NCBI RefSeq assembly: GCF_014202975.1
Contig: NZ_JACHHZ010000003.1
Location: forward strand, 930,001-994,000
From: Povalibacter uvarum
GTDB lineage: Bacteria > Pseudomonadota > Gammaproteobacteria > Steroidobacterales > Steroidobacteraceae
Direction: 5' to 3'
DNA: 64,000 nt
Shown here: positions 1-8,662 of the stretch, in pieces
Position numbering within the stretch: position 1 is the first letter of the stretch
Layout: every line of letters begins with the position of its first letter
Notes under the pieces: generated by a model
Seen by the model: only the letters and a program-made list of their open reading frames with translations
Databases searched by the model: none
Told to the model about the DNA's origin: nothing
Made by a program: the position numbers and the translations under genes

Positions 1-377
1 TTGCCGTTGGCGATCCACGAGAGATTCGAGGCGAGCGGAGCAGGGCTGCTCTGCCGGGGCAGATAGCGACGCAATGCATCCACAGCCACGTCGTCGCTCT
101 GACCGGCCTTTTCGGAGGACAGCGTCTCGAGCGCCAGGACGGGACTGCTGCGAAGCACGCGAACGGTCAGCCGTTCGCCGTTGGCGGGCCCGGTCGTGTC
201 ACCGGACGCGATACGCGCGGGATAGCGCAGGTCTCCGATCTGCAACCACAGATCACCCGTCTTGGCGTCGCGCAGGGCCGTGGCCTGCAGGATGGCGCCG
301 ACACGCCAATCCGCAAGCAGGCTGGGGCTCTGGCCCGCATAGCCTGTGCTGCGAATGGTGGCGAGGTCGATGCGCAT
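1..377 (-). CDS. Partial protein, possibly FliK-like (N-terminal part only)
   Basis: A minus-strand reading frame opens with ATG at 377 and runs off the left edge without a stop, so only about 125 N-terminal residues are visible (starting MRIDLATIRSTGYAGQ). The visible part has alternating short hydrophobic stretches such as LWLQIGDLRYPARI and GERLTVRVLRSSPVLALE. These resemble the beta-rich N-terminal part of flagellar hook-length control (FliK-type) proteins. No catalytic motif is seen, and the diagnostic C-terminal hook domain would lie outside the window. It is divergent from the chemotaxis operon, which fits a flagellar role. That role is an inference from context plus weak resemblance; the reading frame itself is convincing. 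Confidence 0.5.
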   Translation of the reverse strand, partial: MRIDLATIRSTGYAGQSPSLLADWRVGAILQATALRDAKTGDLWLQIGDLRYPARIASGDTTGPANGERLTVRVLRSSPVLALETLSSEKAGQSDDVAVDALRRYLPRQSSPAPLASNLSWIANG

Positions 378-509
378 GGGGAACCGGGTGTCTCTGTGAC
401 GTGTGTCTCCTTATTAACGGCGGTATGGGGGAAACCTTTAGTAAAGAGTTCGCGGCGAGCGACGACATAACGGGAGGGAAGGAAAGCCGCGGACTCCCTT
501 CCGGTTGGG

Positions 510-611
510 GTCCGACTTTCCCCCAGGGGATTCCCGTTGGTCACAGTCGGACGTCATGCGAAGCATCCCCTCGGGATCACGTCCGGCTAAAGCCGGACCC
601 ACAGCAAGAGG
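510..611. repeat. Two-hairpin REP/MITE-like element, interrupted copy
   Basis: The left hairpin arms GTCCGACTTT and AGTCGGACGTCATGCGAAGC are separated by an unrelated stretch of about 23 bases (around 520-545). The right hairpin, GTCCGGCTAAAGCCGGAC, is intact and ends in CCACAGCAAGAGG. The full form of the family is at 15067-15162 and a half copy is at 27633-27682. Confidence 0.7.
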
Positions 612-684
612 CTCCCTTCGGGCCGGCACCCGAGGCCTCCTCTGCGACTCACCTCACAAATCCTCTGGTCAGAGTCCGCCTGAC

Positions 685-711
685 TAAAGCCGCCCCCGGA
701 AATGCCGATAC
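685..711 (+). promoter_or_regulatory. Sigma-28 (FliA) promoter of the chemotaxis operon
   Basis: TAAAGCCG (685-692), an 11-base spacer and GCCGATAC (704-711) match the FliA consensus TAAAGTTT-N11-GCCGATAA closely, with exact spacing. Transcription would start near 718, about 30 bases before the STAS start codon. A flagellar sigma factor driving chemotaxis genes is the normal arrangement. The -35 hexamer lies in a degenerate copy of the neighbouring REP-like motif CTAAAGCC. Confidence 0.75.
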
Positions 712-748
712 GACAGGCAGTTTTAGTGAAATCAGGCCCGGCTTCCCG

Positions 749-1195
749 ATGAAAACCACGACGCGTTCCACCGCGAAAGGCCAGAAGCGCAAGCGCTCTG
801 CAGCCGATGCATCCGCACCGGTCGACGCCGAGTCCGTGGTTGCCGTTGCCGCCGTGACCGCGGAGGAACCTGTGCAGGAAGCCGCGACGGTCAAAGCGGG
901 CGGGGCTGCGTCGGTGACGCTCGCCGCCAACTGCTCCATCAAGGAAGTCGCCGCACTGCGTGAGTCGCTGTGCGCGGTCCTCGATTCGCAGGAACCTGTT
1001 TCCATCGATGCGAGTGCGGTCGAACGGATCGACACCGCGACGTTGCAACTGCTGTACGCCTTCGTCCGTGACCGCTTCGCCGCGGATCGGGAAGTGGTGT
1101 GGCAAGGCGTGACGGGCCAGCTCTCGGAAGCGGCGCGCCTGCTGGGCGTACGTGACCTGCTGAACCTGCCTGCCGTTTCCGAACTCGCTGCTTGA
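749..1195 (+). CDS. STAS-domain protein, first gene of the chemotaxis operon
   Basis: The protein has 148 residues. Residues 1-65 are a low-complexity tail, basic at first (MKTTTRSTAKGQKRKRS) and then Ala/Val/Glu-rich. From about residue 70 a STAS/MlaB-like fold is recognisable: hydrophobic VTLAANCSIKEVAALRESL, then VSIDASAVERIDTATLQLLYAF, where the Asp-Ala-Ser-x-V-x-x-I-D segment is the usual STAS switch region. STAS proteins act as phospho-switchable binding partners; in chemotaxis operons their exact role is mostly unknown. ATG 749 was chosen because it lies about 30 bases after the sigma-28 promoter and longer versions would read through repeats; no clear ribosome site is seen. It ends 19 bases before cheA, so the two are probably co-transcribed. 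Confidence 0.75.
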   Translation: MKTTTRSTAKGQKRKRSAADASAPVDAESVVAVAAVTAEEPVQEAATVKAGGAASVTLAANCSIKEVAALRESLCAVLDSQEPVSIDASAVERIDTATLQLLYAFVRDRFAADREVVWQGVTGQLSEAARLLGVRDLLNLPAVSELAA

Positions 1196-1214
1196 ATCGC
1201 CTGCTGAGGTAGTC

Positions 1215-3284
1215 ATGGCGCTCGATCTGGCCCAATTCCACGACGCGTTCTTCGATGAGAGCTTCGAAGCGCTCGACACCATGGAGGCTTCGCTGCTGAA
1301 GCTCACCGTCGGCGCGCCCGAGCCCGAGTTGATCGGCACGATCTTCCGCGTCGCCCACTCGATCAAGGGTGGTTCCGCCACGTTCGGGTTCTCCGAAGTC
1401 GCATCCTTCACGCACACCTGCGAAACGCTGCTCGATGAGCTGCGTGCCAATCGCATGAACGTGTCGCGCCCGATCACGGACCTGTTGCTGCGCTCGGTTG
1501 ACGTGATGCGCGACATGCTCCGCGCCGTCCAGCACAAATCGCCGATCGATGCCCAGCGCGTTGCCGATCTGCAGTTCGATCTCGAGCTCGCGATCCTGCA
1601 GAAGAACAATGCACCGGCCGCGCCCGAGCCTGCTCCTGTTGCGACACCTCCTGCTGCCGCTGCTGCGGCGTCCAAGTCTGCTTACAGCTGGCGAATCCAT
1701 TTCCGTCCTTACTCGCAGCTCCTGATCCACGGCAATGACCCGCTGCGCATGCTGCGCGAGCTCGGCGATCTCGGCGATCTGACTGTCAATGTCGATGCGA
1801 GCAACGTGCCTTCGTTGCAGCAGCTCGATCCGGAATCGTGCTTCCTGATCTGGGACCTGCGCCTGAACACCGATGTGACCCGCGAAGTCGTCGAACAGAT
1901 CTTCGATTGGGCCGAGGGCGATTGCGAACTGCGCATCTCTGAAGAATCCGCGGCACCAGCTGCCGCTGCAGCCTCCGCTCCGGCGGTTGCAGAGCCGGCT
2001 GCTCCCGTGGCGAAAGCCGAGAAGGCTGCCGAGCCGGCACGTCCCGCGCTCTCGGTCGTGCCGACGCATGATGCCGCCGAAGCACCGAAACAGCAGGGCC
2101 TTGGCGAAGGCGGCTCGATCCGTGTCAGCACGGAGAAGATCGACGAGCTCATGAACACAGTGGGCGAGCTGGTCATCACGCAGTCGATGCTCACGCAGCT
2201 CGGCACGAAGCTCGAAGGCGGCGTCGCCGAACAGCTGCGCGCCGGGCTCGCACAGCTCGAACGCAACGTGCGCGAGCTGCAGGAAAGCGTCATGCGCGTG
2301 CGCATGTTGCCGATCAGCTTCGTATTCAGCCGCTTCCCGCGCATGGTGCGCGACCTGAGCGGCCGCCTGGGCAAGAACGTCGAACTGAAGGTCACGGGCG
2401 ACCAGACCGAGCTCGACAAGACGGTGCTCGAGAAGATCGGCGATCCGCTGGTCCACCTGGTCCGCAACAGCGTCGATCACGGTATCGAAATGCCGAACGT
2501 CCGCACGGCCGCCGGCAAGTCCGCGACCGGCACGGTGTTCCTCGAGGCGTATCACAAGGGAGGCAACATCACCGTCGAAGTGGGCGACGACGGCGGCGGC
2601 CTCAACAAGGATCGCATCCTCGAGAAGGCGCGTTCGCGCGGCCTGGTCGGGGCAACCGAGACGATTACGGACGATCAGGTCTACGAACTCATTTTCATGG
2701 CGGGATTCTCGACTGCCGAGCAGACGACGGACATTTCCGGTCGCGGCGTCGGCATGGACGTCGTCCGCCGGAACATCAAGGAACTCGGCGGCACGATCGA
2801 AGTGCGCTCCGAGCTCGGCAAGGGCTCACGGTTCATCATCACGCTGCCGCTCACGCTCGCGATCGTCGACGGCCAGTCGGTTTCCGTCGGCACCGAGAGC
2901 TACATCGTGCCGCTGATCACGATCATCGAGTCGCTGCAGCTCAAGGCGGGCATGGTCAATCGCGTCGCGGGTCAGGGCGAAGTGTTCTGGTTCCGCGATC
3001 GCTACCTGCCGGTGCTGCGTCTGCACGAGATCTTCGGCGTCAAGCCGCGGACGACGCAGCTGCATGAAGGCCTGATCATGGTCGTGGAAGGCGACGGCCG
3101 CCGCGTCGGTCTGTTCGTCGACGATCTGCTCGGTCAGCAGCAGGTGGTCATCAAATCGCTGGAAACCAACTTCCGGCGCGTCGATGGGATTTCGGGGGCG
3201 ACGATTCTGGGTGACGGCTCGGTGGCCCTCATCCTGGATGTCGCGGGACTCGTCCGCGTGGCTCAGCAGCGCGCGGCTGCCTGA
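1215..3284 (+). CDS. cheA: Chemotaxis histidine kinase CheA
   Basis: CheA autophosphorylates on a histidine and passes phosphate to CheY and CheB in response to receptor arrays. Domains along 689 residues: P1/Hpt at about 1-105 with His48 in AHSIKGG; a linker rich in Ala/Pro; a globular segment at about 155-235 ([10 protein letters not shown]...) at the place of a regulator-binding domain; a second Ala/Pro linker; P3 dimerisation near 305-365 ([16 protein letters not shown]); the ATPase at about 365-545 with N-box [11 protein letters not shown] and G-boxes GDDGGG and GRGVGMDVV; and a CheW-like P5 at 550-685. ATG 1215 follows a GAGG ribosome site. It lies between the STAS gene and an MCP. All kinase motifs are intact. 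Confidence 0.97.
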   Translation: MALDLAQFHDAFFDESFEALDTMEASLLKLTVGAPEPELIGTIFRVAHSIKGGSATFGFSEVASFTHTCETLLDELRANRMNVSRPITDLLLRSVDVMRDMLRAVQHKSPIDAQRVADLQFDLELAILQKNNAPAAPEPAPVATPPAAAAAASKSAYSWRIHFRPYSQLLIHGNDPLRMLRELGDLGDLTVNVDASNVPSLQQLDPESCFLIWDLRLNTDVTREVVEQIFDWAEGDCELRISEESAAPAAAAASAPAVAEPAAPVAKAEKAAEPARPALSVVPTHDAAEAPKQQGLGEGGSIRVSTEKIDELMNTVGELVITQSMLTQLGTKLEGGVAEQLRAGLAQLERNVRELQESVMRVRMLPISFVFSRFPRMVRDLSGRLGKNVELKVTGDQTELDKTVLEKIGDPLVHLVRNSVDHGIEMPNVRTAAGKSATGTVFLEAYHKGGNITVEVGDDGGGLNKDRILEKARSRGLVGATETITDDQVYELIFMAGFSTAEQTTDISGRGVGMDVVRRNIKELGGTIEVRSELGKGSRFIITLPLTLAIVDGQSVSVGTESYIVPLITIIESLQLKAGMVNRVAGQGEVFWFRDRYLPVLRLHEIFGVKPRTTQLHEGLIMVVEGDGRRVGLFVDDLLGQQQVVIKSLETNFRRVDGISGATILGDGSVALILDVAGLVRVAQQRAAA

Positions 3285-3340
3285 TCGCGAACGGCGGTCG
3301 GCGGACGAACTGTCATTCATCACAAGAAAAGGGAAGCGAT

Positions 3341-5050
3341 ATGTCGATGTTCAACCTGAGCGTGAAGGCAAAGCTCTACGCTACGCTGGCACTGAGCGCG
3401 GTGATCCTCATCGCGGTCGGCGTCGTCGGCCTCACGGGCACGCGATCCAGCAACGGCGATCTCGATGCGATCTTCTCGAATCGATTCATGCCGACCGGCT
3501 GGGTGGGCACGATCGAGTCGTATGACCGCGAAGTGCTGACGACCGCGGAAGACCTGGTCATCCGCCAGGACGCGGGCGCGATCAGGGCGGCGCTCGACAA
3601 GCTCAAGCAGCGCGAAGTCGAAGTGCGCGACCTGCTGGGCAAGCTGCAGGCGACCGAGCTCACGAGCAAGGAGCGCCAGATCGCCGACAACTTCGGCCGT
3701 CATAGCTCCGAAGTCGTCGCTTTCGTGCAGGAAGCGCTGCTCGCAGCCCAGGCCGGAACATTCGACAAGGCCGAAAGCGCGCTGATCGAAAAGGCTCGCC
3801 CGACCTACGACAAGATGACGGAAGCCAGCGAAGCGCTGCTCAAGGCGCAGATCGAAGTGGCGCAGGAGATGCGCACCGAAGCGAACACGACGTTCAAGCG
3901 CAACACCGCCGTCATCATCGGCGCGATCGTCGTCGGCATCGGCGCCGCGGCGCTGTTGGGCTTCCTGCTCGTGCAGTCGATCGTGTCGACGTTGAACACG
4001 GCCGTGGGTATTGCCGATCGCATTGCGAGCGGCGAGCTGGGCAACGACGTTCGCGTCCAGACCAGCGATGAACTGGGCCGACTGCTCGAATCGCTGAAGC
4101 GGATGGACTCCAAGCTCGTGGATATCGTGAGCGGCGTGCGCGGCAGCGCGGACGCAGTCGGTTCGGCTGCCCGTCAGCTTTCTCATGGCAACGACGATCT
4201 CTCGCAGCGCACGCAGCAGCAGGCCGCCGCGCTCGAAGAGACAGCTTCCAGCATGGAAGAGATGACCGCGACGGTGAAGCAGAACGCGGACAACGCCCGC
4301 CAGGCCAATCAGCTCGCTGTCGGCGCGCGTGAGCAGGCCGAGAAGGGCGGTGCGGTGGTGCATCGCGCGATTGGCGCGATGGGCGAGATCAACACTTCGA
4401 GCCGCAAGATCGCCGACATCATCAGCGTCATCGACGAAATCGCCTTCCAGACGAACCTGCTGGCGTTGAACGCCGCGGTCGAAGCCGCACGTGCCGGCGA
4501 ACAGGGCCGCGGCTTCGCGGTCGTCGCGACCGAAGTGCGCAACCTCGCGCAGCGCAGCGCGAGCGCCGCGAAGGAGATCAAGGACCTGATCAACGACTCT
4601 GTCGACAAGGTGAAGGTCGGCTCCGAGCTCGTCGACGAGTCGGGCAAGACCCTCTCCGAGATCATGGAGAGCGTGAAGAAGGTGACGGACATCGTCGCCG
4701 AGATCGCCGCCGCGAGCGAAGAACAGTCGGCCGGCATCGAGCAGGTCAACAACGCCGTGACGCAGATGGACAGCGTCACGCAGCAGAACGCGGCGCTCGT
4801 CGAAGAGGCGTCGGCTGCCAGCAAGTCGATGGAGCAGCAGTCCGCACAGCTCGTCGTGCAGATCGGCTACTTCCGGCACGCTGACTCGGTGCCGGTGCGT
4901 CCGGCAGCGGTCGCGGTAGAGAAGGCACGTCCGGTCGTCGTCGCGCGCAAGCCGACGAAGCCTGCAGCGCGTCCTGTTGTGAAGTCGGCTGCGCCAAGTG
5001 CGCCGCTCGCTCGTGCAAGCGGCGACGACACGTCGTGGCAGGAGTTTTGA
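3341..5050 (+). CDS. Methyl-accepting chemotaxis protein with CheR/CheB docking tail
   Basis: This is a 569-residue transmembrane receptor. A membrane helix lies at about 11-31, followed by a periplasmic four-helix-bundle type ligand domain, a second helix at about 187-212 ([20 protein letters not shown]), a HAMP segment to about 265, and a cytoplasmic signalling hairpin. The hairpin tip reads [20 protein letters not shown]. The C-terminus ends DDTSWQEF, which fits the xWxxF pentapeptide that tethers CheR and CheB in E. coli Tar/Tsr. ATG 3341 follows GGGAAG. The ligand is unknown. It sits between cheA and cheW and is probably part of the same transcript. The two other MCPs in the window share nearly the same signalling domain and tail. 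Confidence 0.93.
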   Translation: MSMFNLSVKAKLYATLALSAVILIAVGVVGLTGTRSSNGDLDAIFSNRFMPTGWVGTIESYDREVLTTAEDLVIRQDAGAIRAALDKLKQREVEVRDLLGKLQATELTSKERQIADNFGRHSSEVVAFVQEALLAAQAGTFDKAESALIEKARPTYDKMTEASEALLKAQIEVAQEMRTEANTTFKRNTAVIIGAIVVGIGAAALLGFLLVQSIVSTLNTAVGIADRIASGELGNDVRVQTSDELGRLLESLKRMDSKLVDIVSGVRGSADAVGSAARQLSHGNDDLSQRTQQQAAALEETASSMEEMTATVKQNADNARQANQLAVGAREQAEKGGAVVHRAIGAMGEINTSSRKIADIISVIDEIAFQTNLLALNAAVEAARAGEQGRGFAVVATEVRNLAQRSASAAKEIKDLINDSVDKVKVGSELVDESGKTLSEIMESVKKVTDIVAEIAAASEEQSAGIEQVNNAVTQMDSVTQQNAALVEEASAASKSMEQQSAQLVVQIGYFRHADSVPVRPAAVAVEKARPVVVARKPTKPAARPVVKSAAPSAPLARASGDDTSWQEF

Positions 5051-5057
5051 GCAGAGG

Positions 5058-5085
5058 GCTGCTGGTGACTGGCCGCTGGCCAGAG
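5058..5085. repeat. Heptad tandem tract (xxxxCTG type)
   Basis: Four 7-base units: GCTGCTG, GTGACTG, GCCGCTG, GCCAGAG. They start just after the MCP stop codon. The same units recur after cheB (8457-8477). Confidence 0.6.
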
Positions 5086-5209
5086 TCGTTCAGGGGCCTG
5101 ATCGATAGCGGAAGTCGGAGTGGCGATAGAGCGAATGCCTTACTCCGGTCCGGGCGGATCAGGCCGATAAAGTGTTGGTGAGTTTTCGTAATTCTAAAGG
5201 GCGATAACT

Positions 5210-5722
5210 ATGCAGGCTGCAGAGACCCGTAACGGGGCTGTCGAAACCGGTTCGCACCAGGTGCTGACCTTCACGCTCGGTGAAGAGACGTACGGTGTGG
5301 ACATCCTGCGCGTGCAGGAAATCCGTGGCTATTCCACGGTGACGCGCATCCCGCAGTCGCCCCCGCACATCCTCGGTGTGCTCAACCTGCGCGGCTCGAT
5401 CGTGCCGGTCGTCGATCTGCGCATGCGATTCAACCTCGAGCGTGCCGAATACACGCCGCTCACCGTGATCATCGTCCTGTCGGTCGAGTCGGCTGTCGGC
5501 CGTCGTGACTTCGGCGTCGTCGTCGACGGCGTGTCGGACGTGATCGACGTTGCTTCGAACGACGTGAAGCCTGCGCCGGAGCTCGGCGAACAGGTCAGCA
5601 CGGAGTTCATCGAAGGCCTCGCGGCCGTTTCTGGCCGGATGGTCATGCTCCTCGACATCGATACGCTGATTGGCGGCGATGTCGCGGGTCTGGCTGCTGC
5701 GCCGGCGGCTACCGCGGCCTGA
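5210..5722 (+). CDS. cheW: Chemotaxis coupling protein CheW
   Basis: CheW links receptors to CheA in the signalling array. The 170-residue protein has one CheW/SH3-like domain: residues 17-50 (QVLTFTLGEETYGVDILRVQ) open the first beta sheet. The conserved ILGVLNLRGSIVPVVDLR segment and FGVVVDGVSDVIDV follow. The Ala/Thr-rich C-terminal tail after about 160 is not part of the fold. ATG 5210 has AAAGG upstream. A GCCGATAA box at 5162-5169 resembles a sigma-28 -10 element but lacks a good -35, so independent transcription is only possible. A 9-bp perfect hairpin follows the gene. Confidence 0.95.
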   Translation: MQAAETRNGAVETGSHQVLTFTLGEETYGVDILRVQEIRGYSTVTRIPQSPPHILGVLNLRGSIVPVVDLRMRFNLERAEYTPLTVIIVLSVESAVGRRDFGVVVDGVSDVIDVASNDVKPAPELGEQVSTEFIEGLAAVSGRMVMLLDIDTLIGGDVAGLAAAPAATAA

Positions 5723-5734
5723 TGTGATTGAAGC

Positions 5735-5758
5735 GGCGGCGCCTGCGAAGGCGCCGCC
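5735..5758 (+). terminator. Strong GC hairpin between cheW and cheR
   Basis: GGCGGCGCC (5735-5743), loop TGCGAA and GGCGCCGCC (5750-5758) form a perfect 9-bp stem. No U-run follows, so it may be an attenuator or an mRNA-stabilising hairpin rather than a full intrinsic terminator. Confidence 0.5.
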
Positions 5759-5797
5759 ATCCCCGCCTACTGTCTTTCGCTTTCGATCCGTACCGTC

Positions 5798-6694
5798 ATG
5801 CCGACTTCAGCCTTCCACGCCGATGTGCACGCCCCCGCAGGCGACAATGCGCAGTTCGGGCCGGTGCTCGGCGATGCGGAGTTCGAGTTCATCCGGCACG
5901 TCATTGCCGAGAACGCGGGCATCATCCTCGGACCGAACAAGCGCCAGCTCGTGCAGGGACGGCTCGCCCGCCGACTGCGCGAACTCGGCTTGCCGAGCTA
6001 CGAGTCCTACTGCGCGCACGTCCGCGACTCGGGTCCCGAGGAGCTCGTCGGTCTCATCAACGCGCTGACCACCAACGTCACGTCGTTCTTCCGCGAGAAC
6101 CATCATTTCGAGGCGCTCTCGTCGTACATGATCCCGGAAGCGCTGAAGCGCAATCAGACCTCGCGTCGTCTGCGTATATGGTCAGCGGGCTGCTCGACCG
6201 GCGAGGAGCCTTACTGCATCGCGATGGTCCTGTCGGAGTGTTTGCCGTCGGGCATCCGCTGGGACGCGAAGATTCTCGCCACGGACATCGACAGCGAAGT
6301 GATCAACACGGCGCAGCAGGGCATCTATCCCTCTGACCGTCTGTCGGCTGTTACCGAAGCCCGGCTGCGCCGCTGCTTCCGCAAGGGAGTCGGTGCGCAC
6401 TCCGGCCAGGCGATGATCCAGCCCGATGTTGCCCGGCTCATCACCTTCCGCACGCTGAACCTGCAGCACAACTGGCCGATGCAGGGACCGTTCGACGTCA
6501 TCTTCTGCCGCAACGTCATGATCTATTTCGATCAGCCGACGCGCGAGAAGCTGGTGACGCGATTCGCTGGACTGCTCGCGCCCGGCGGCTATCTGTGCCT
6601 CGGGCACTCGGAGTCGATCCACGCTGGCACCGCGCCGTTCCGGCTGGTCGGCAAGACGATTTACCGCAAGCACGGTGATGGCAATGGCGCTTGA
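5798..6694 (+). CDS. cheR: Chemoreceptor glutamate methyltransferase CheR
   Basis: CheR uses S-adenosylmethionine to methylate receptor glutamates for adaptation. The 298-residue protein has the usual N-terminal helical domain (about 30-95, including LVGLINALTTNVTSFFRE). The methyltransferase domain carries the SAM-binding motif RIWSAGCSTGEEPY near residues 125-140, LATDIDSEVI, and the CRNVMIYFD motif. The first 25 residues are not conserved-looking, so a later start is possible, and no strong ribosome site precedes ATG 5798. Its 3' end overlaps cheD. All three MCPs in this window end in a motif expected to bind CheR. Confidence 0.96.
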   Translation: MPTSAFHADVHAPAGDNAQFGPVLGDAEFEFIRHVIAENAGIILGPNKRQLVQGRLARRLRELGLPSYESYCAHVRDSGPEELVGLINALTTNVTSFFRENHHFEALSSYMIPEALKRNQTSRRLRIWSAGCSTGEEPYCIAMVLSECLPSGIRWDAKILATDIDSEVINTAQQGIYPSDRLSAVTEARLRRCFRKGVGAHSGQAMIQPDVARLITFRTLNLQHNWPMQGPFDVIFCRNVMIYFDQPTREKLVTRFAGLLAPGGYLCLGHSESIHAGTAPFRLVGKTIYRKHGDGNGA

Positions 6695-7331
6695 ACGTCA
6701 CGGAAGCGCGGCGGCGGATCTGCCGCGGGTCATGGCGGGATTCGAAACGATCCGGCGCTACCGCAACTCGACCGGCCAGATCATCGCGAAACTGCTCCCG
6801 GGCGATTTCTACGTCACGAGCAGCGATGAAGTCCTCGACACCGTGCTCGGCTCGTGTGTTTCGGCCTGCATTCGCGACCCGCGCCGCGGCGTCGGCGGCA
6901 TGAACCATTTCATGCTGCCGCGACCGAGCGGTAACGGCAACGATACCTGGGACAACGTCGCCGGCCGCGCAACGCGCTATGGCTCGGCGTCGATGGAACA
7001 GCTGATCAACCGTATCCTCAAGGCCGGCGGCGAGCGCAGCCAGCTCGAAGTGAAGATCTTCGGCGGCGGCCGCGTGCTGTCGAGCCTGACCGACGTCGGC
7101 AACCACAACGTCATCTTCGTCCGCGACTTCCTCAAACAGGAAGGTTTGCGCGTAGTGTCGGAGGATGTCGGCGAAACCTGTCCGCGTCACGTGCAGTACT
7201 TCCCGCTGACCGGACGCGTGCGGGTGCGGCACCTGAACTCGCGTCATTCGGGCGACGTCGTATCGCACGAACAGAAGTACCTCACGGGCATCGAACAGAC
7301 GCCGGTGGCGGGTGAGATCGATCTGTTCTGA
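6678..7331 (+). CDS. cheD: Chemoreceptor glutamine deamidase CheD
   Basis: CheD deamidates specific receptor glutamines and so helps adaptation. The catalytic cysteine lies in [12 protein letters not shown], followed by the family histidine in GGMNHFMLP and the segment [12 protein letters not shown]. The C-terminal region, [14 protein letters not shown], also fits. At 217 residues it is near the usual family length of 160-230. Start choice is uncertain: GTG 6675, ATG 6678 and ATG 6684 all overlap the end of cheR, and ATG 6732 lies just before the conserved part. The overlap suggests translational coupling with cheR. It lies 19 bases before cheB. Confidence 0.92.
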   Translation: MAMALERHGSAAADLPRVMAGFETIRRYRNSTGQIIAKLLPGDFYVTSSDEVLDTVLGSCVSACIRDPRRGVGGMNHFMLPRPSGNGNDTWDNVAGRATRYGSASMEQLINRILKAGGERSQLEVKIFGGGRVLSSLTDVGNHNVIFVRDFLKQEGLRVVSEDVGETCPRHVQYFPLTGRVRVRHLNSRHSGDVVSHEQKYLTGIEQTPVAGEIDLF

Positions 7332-7350
7332 ACATCATGCGATAGCCATC

Positions 7351-8451
7351 ATGCCCATCAGACTCCTCATCGTCGACGACTCGGCCCTGGTCCGCAAACT
7401 GCTGACCGAGATGCTGGGCAAGGATCGCGACATCGAAATCGTGGGCACCGCCGCGGACCCGTTCGCTGCACGCGAACGCATCAAGCAGCTCAACCCGGAC
7501 GTGATCACGCTCGACGTGGAAATGCCGCGCATGGACGGCATCACGTTCCTCGAGAACCTGATGCGGTTGCGGCCGATGCCGGTCGTGATGGTGTCGTCGC
7601 TGACCCAGCACGGCGCGGATATCACGCTGCGTGCGCTGGAGCTCGGTGCGATCGATTTCGTTCCGAAGCCGAAGGTCGACGTCGCGGGCAGCCTCACGAA
7701 CTACGCTGAAGAGCTGATCGCAAAAGTGAAGATGGCTGCGGGTGCGCGGGTGAATCCCCGTGCGACTGCGCCACGCCCGGTGGCAATGCAGGTCGACGAG
7801 CGTCGTTCCGCGGATGCAGTGCTTCCGGCAGTCAGCGGTCGCCGCGTGCTGCGCACAACGGATCGAATCATCGCGATCGGCGCATCGACCGGCGGCACCG
7901 AAGCCATTCGAGAGGTGCTCGACGCATTGCCCGCCGACGCACCGGCCATTGTGATCTCCCAGCACATCCCGGCCGCCTTCAGCAAGCCGTTCGCCGAGCG
8001 CGTGAATCGCTCGTCGCAGATGTCGGTCTGCGAAGCGCAGGACGGTCAGTACATTCTTCCGGGCCACGTCTACATCGCCCCCGGCGATCGCCACCTGATC
8101 GTCGAGCGTGACGGCGCCCGCTACCGTTGCCGCCTGAGCGATGGCCCGCATGTGAATCGCCACCGCCCGAGCGTCGACGTGATGTTCCGCTCCGTCGCCC
8201 AGAACGTCGGCCCGAACGCCGTCGGCGTGATCCTTACCGGCATGGGCGATGACGGCGCCCGCGGCCTGAAGGAAATGCTCGAGGCCGGCGCCGGCACGAT
8301 CGCACAGGACGAAGCGAGCAGCGTCGTGTGGGGAATGCCGGGAGCGGCACACAAACTCGGCGCGGCTCAGCACGTGATGCCGTTGCATCGGATTCCCGCC
8401 CAGATTCTCGCGCTGTCGAATGAGGCGGGGGCGAGCAGGGCGGTCGGCTAG
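7351..8451 (+). CDS. cheB: Chemotaxis methylesterase/response regulator CheB
   Basis: CheB removes methyl groups from receptors when phosphorylated by CheA. The N-terminal receiver (1-120) has acidic residues D9/D10 and phospho-acceptor Asp55 in [11 protein letters not shown] linker of about 35 residues leads to the esterase domain. That domain's triad is Ser179 in GASTGG, His205 in SQHIPAAFS and Asp301 in GMGDDGARG. The start at 7351 was chosen because the receiver begins immediately ([11 protein letters not shown]); a longer frame from 7312 would overlap cheD. It is the only full CheA phosphate acceptor encoded in this operon. Confidence 0.96.
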   Translation: MPIRLLIVDDSALVRKLLTEMLGKDRDIEIVGTAADPFAARERIKQLNPDVITLDVEMPRMDGITFLENLMRLRPMPVVMVSSLTQHGADITLRALELGAIDFVPKPKVDVAGSLTNYAEELIAKVKMAAGARVNPRATAPRPVAMQVDERRSADAVLPAVSGRRVLRTTDRIIAIGASTGGTEAIREVLDALPADAPAIVISQHIPAAFSKPFAERVNRSSQMSVCEAQDGQYILPGHVYIAPGDRHLIVERDGARYRCRLSDGPHVNRHRPSVDVMFRSVAQNVGPNAVGVILTGMGDDGARGLKEMLEAGAGTIAQDEASSVVWGMPGAAHKLGAAQHVMPLHRIPAQILALSNEAGASRAVG

Positions 8452-8456
8452 CGCCG

Positions 8457-8530
8457 GCTGCTGGCCACTGGCCAGAGGGACTGAGGGGTTTTGTCCGCTT
8501 TCTGGCCAACGGCCAGTAGCCATCAGCCAG
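8457..8530. repeat. Inverted pair of heptad tracts after cheB
   Basis: The left tract is GCTGCTG, GCCACTG, GCCAGAG (8457-8477). The right tract is CTGGCCA, ACGGCCA, GTAGCCA, TCAGCCA (8502-8529). The arms are nearly complementary (CTGGCCACTGGCCAGAG against TCTGGCCAACGGCCAG), so the transcript could fold into a hairpin. They flank a 24-base non-repeat centre. Confidence 0.65.
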
Positions 8531-8627
8531 TCGCCTCCTTCACCAAACCCCGACCGGTTAACAGACCGCAGCGCCTCACATCTGCAATAGTCCTGCCGAT
8601 TGAGGCCCGCGTCTCATTCGCCTCATC

Positions 8628-8655
8628 TAAAGTCCGACGACTTGTTTGCCGATAC
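8628..8655 (+). promoter_or_regulatory. Sigma-28 type promoter of the HDOD gene
   Basis: TAAAGTCC (8628-8635), a 12-base spacer and GCCGATAC (8648-8655) resemble the FliA consensus, with a spacer one base longer than ideal. The -10 box ends only 7 bases before ATG 8663, so the message would have almost no leader. Confidence 0.55.
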
Positions 8656-8662
8656 CGCGCTT

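Larger units (their letters stand above)
378..748. other. Divergent intergenic region with REP-like copy and sigma-28 promoter
   Basis: This 371-base gap separates the left divergent gene from the STAS/cheA operon. It holds an interrupted copy of the GTCCGGCTAAAGCCGGAC repeat family (510-611) and a sigma-28 type promoter (685-711). Upstream in-frame codons could lengthen the STAS protein into this region, but they would translate the repeats and the promoter, so I treat the region as non-coding. Confidence 0.7.

Noticed and set aside
939-2555. 538-codon minus-strand frame opposite cheA
   Set aside because: Antisense shadow of cheA; the + strand frame has all kinase motifs.
3320-4879. Long minus-strand reading frames opposite the MCP genes (also 9784-11412, 32220-33431)
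   Set aside because: They mirror the GC-rich third-position bias of the MCPs, have Arg/His/Asp-rich sequence with no known domain and lack ribosome sites.
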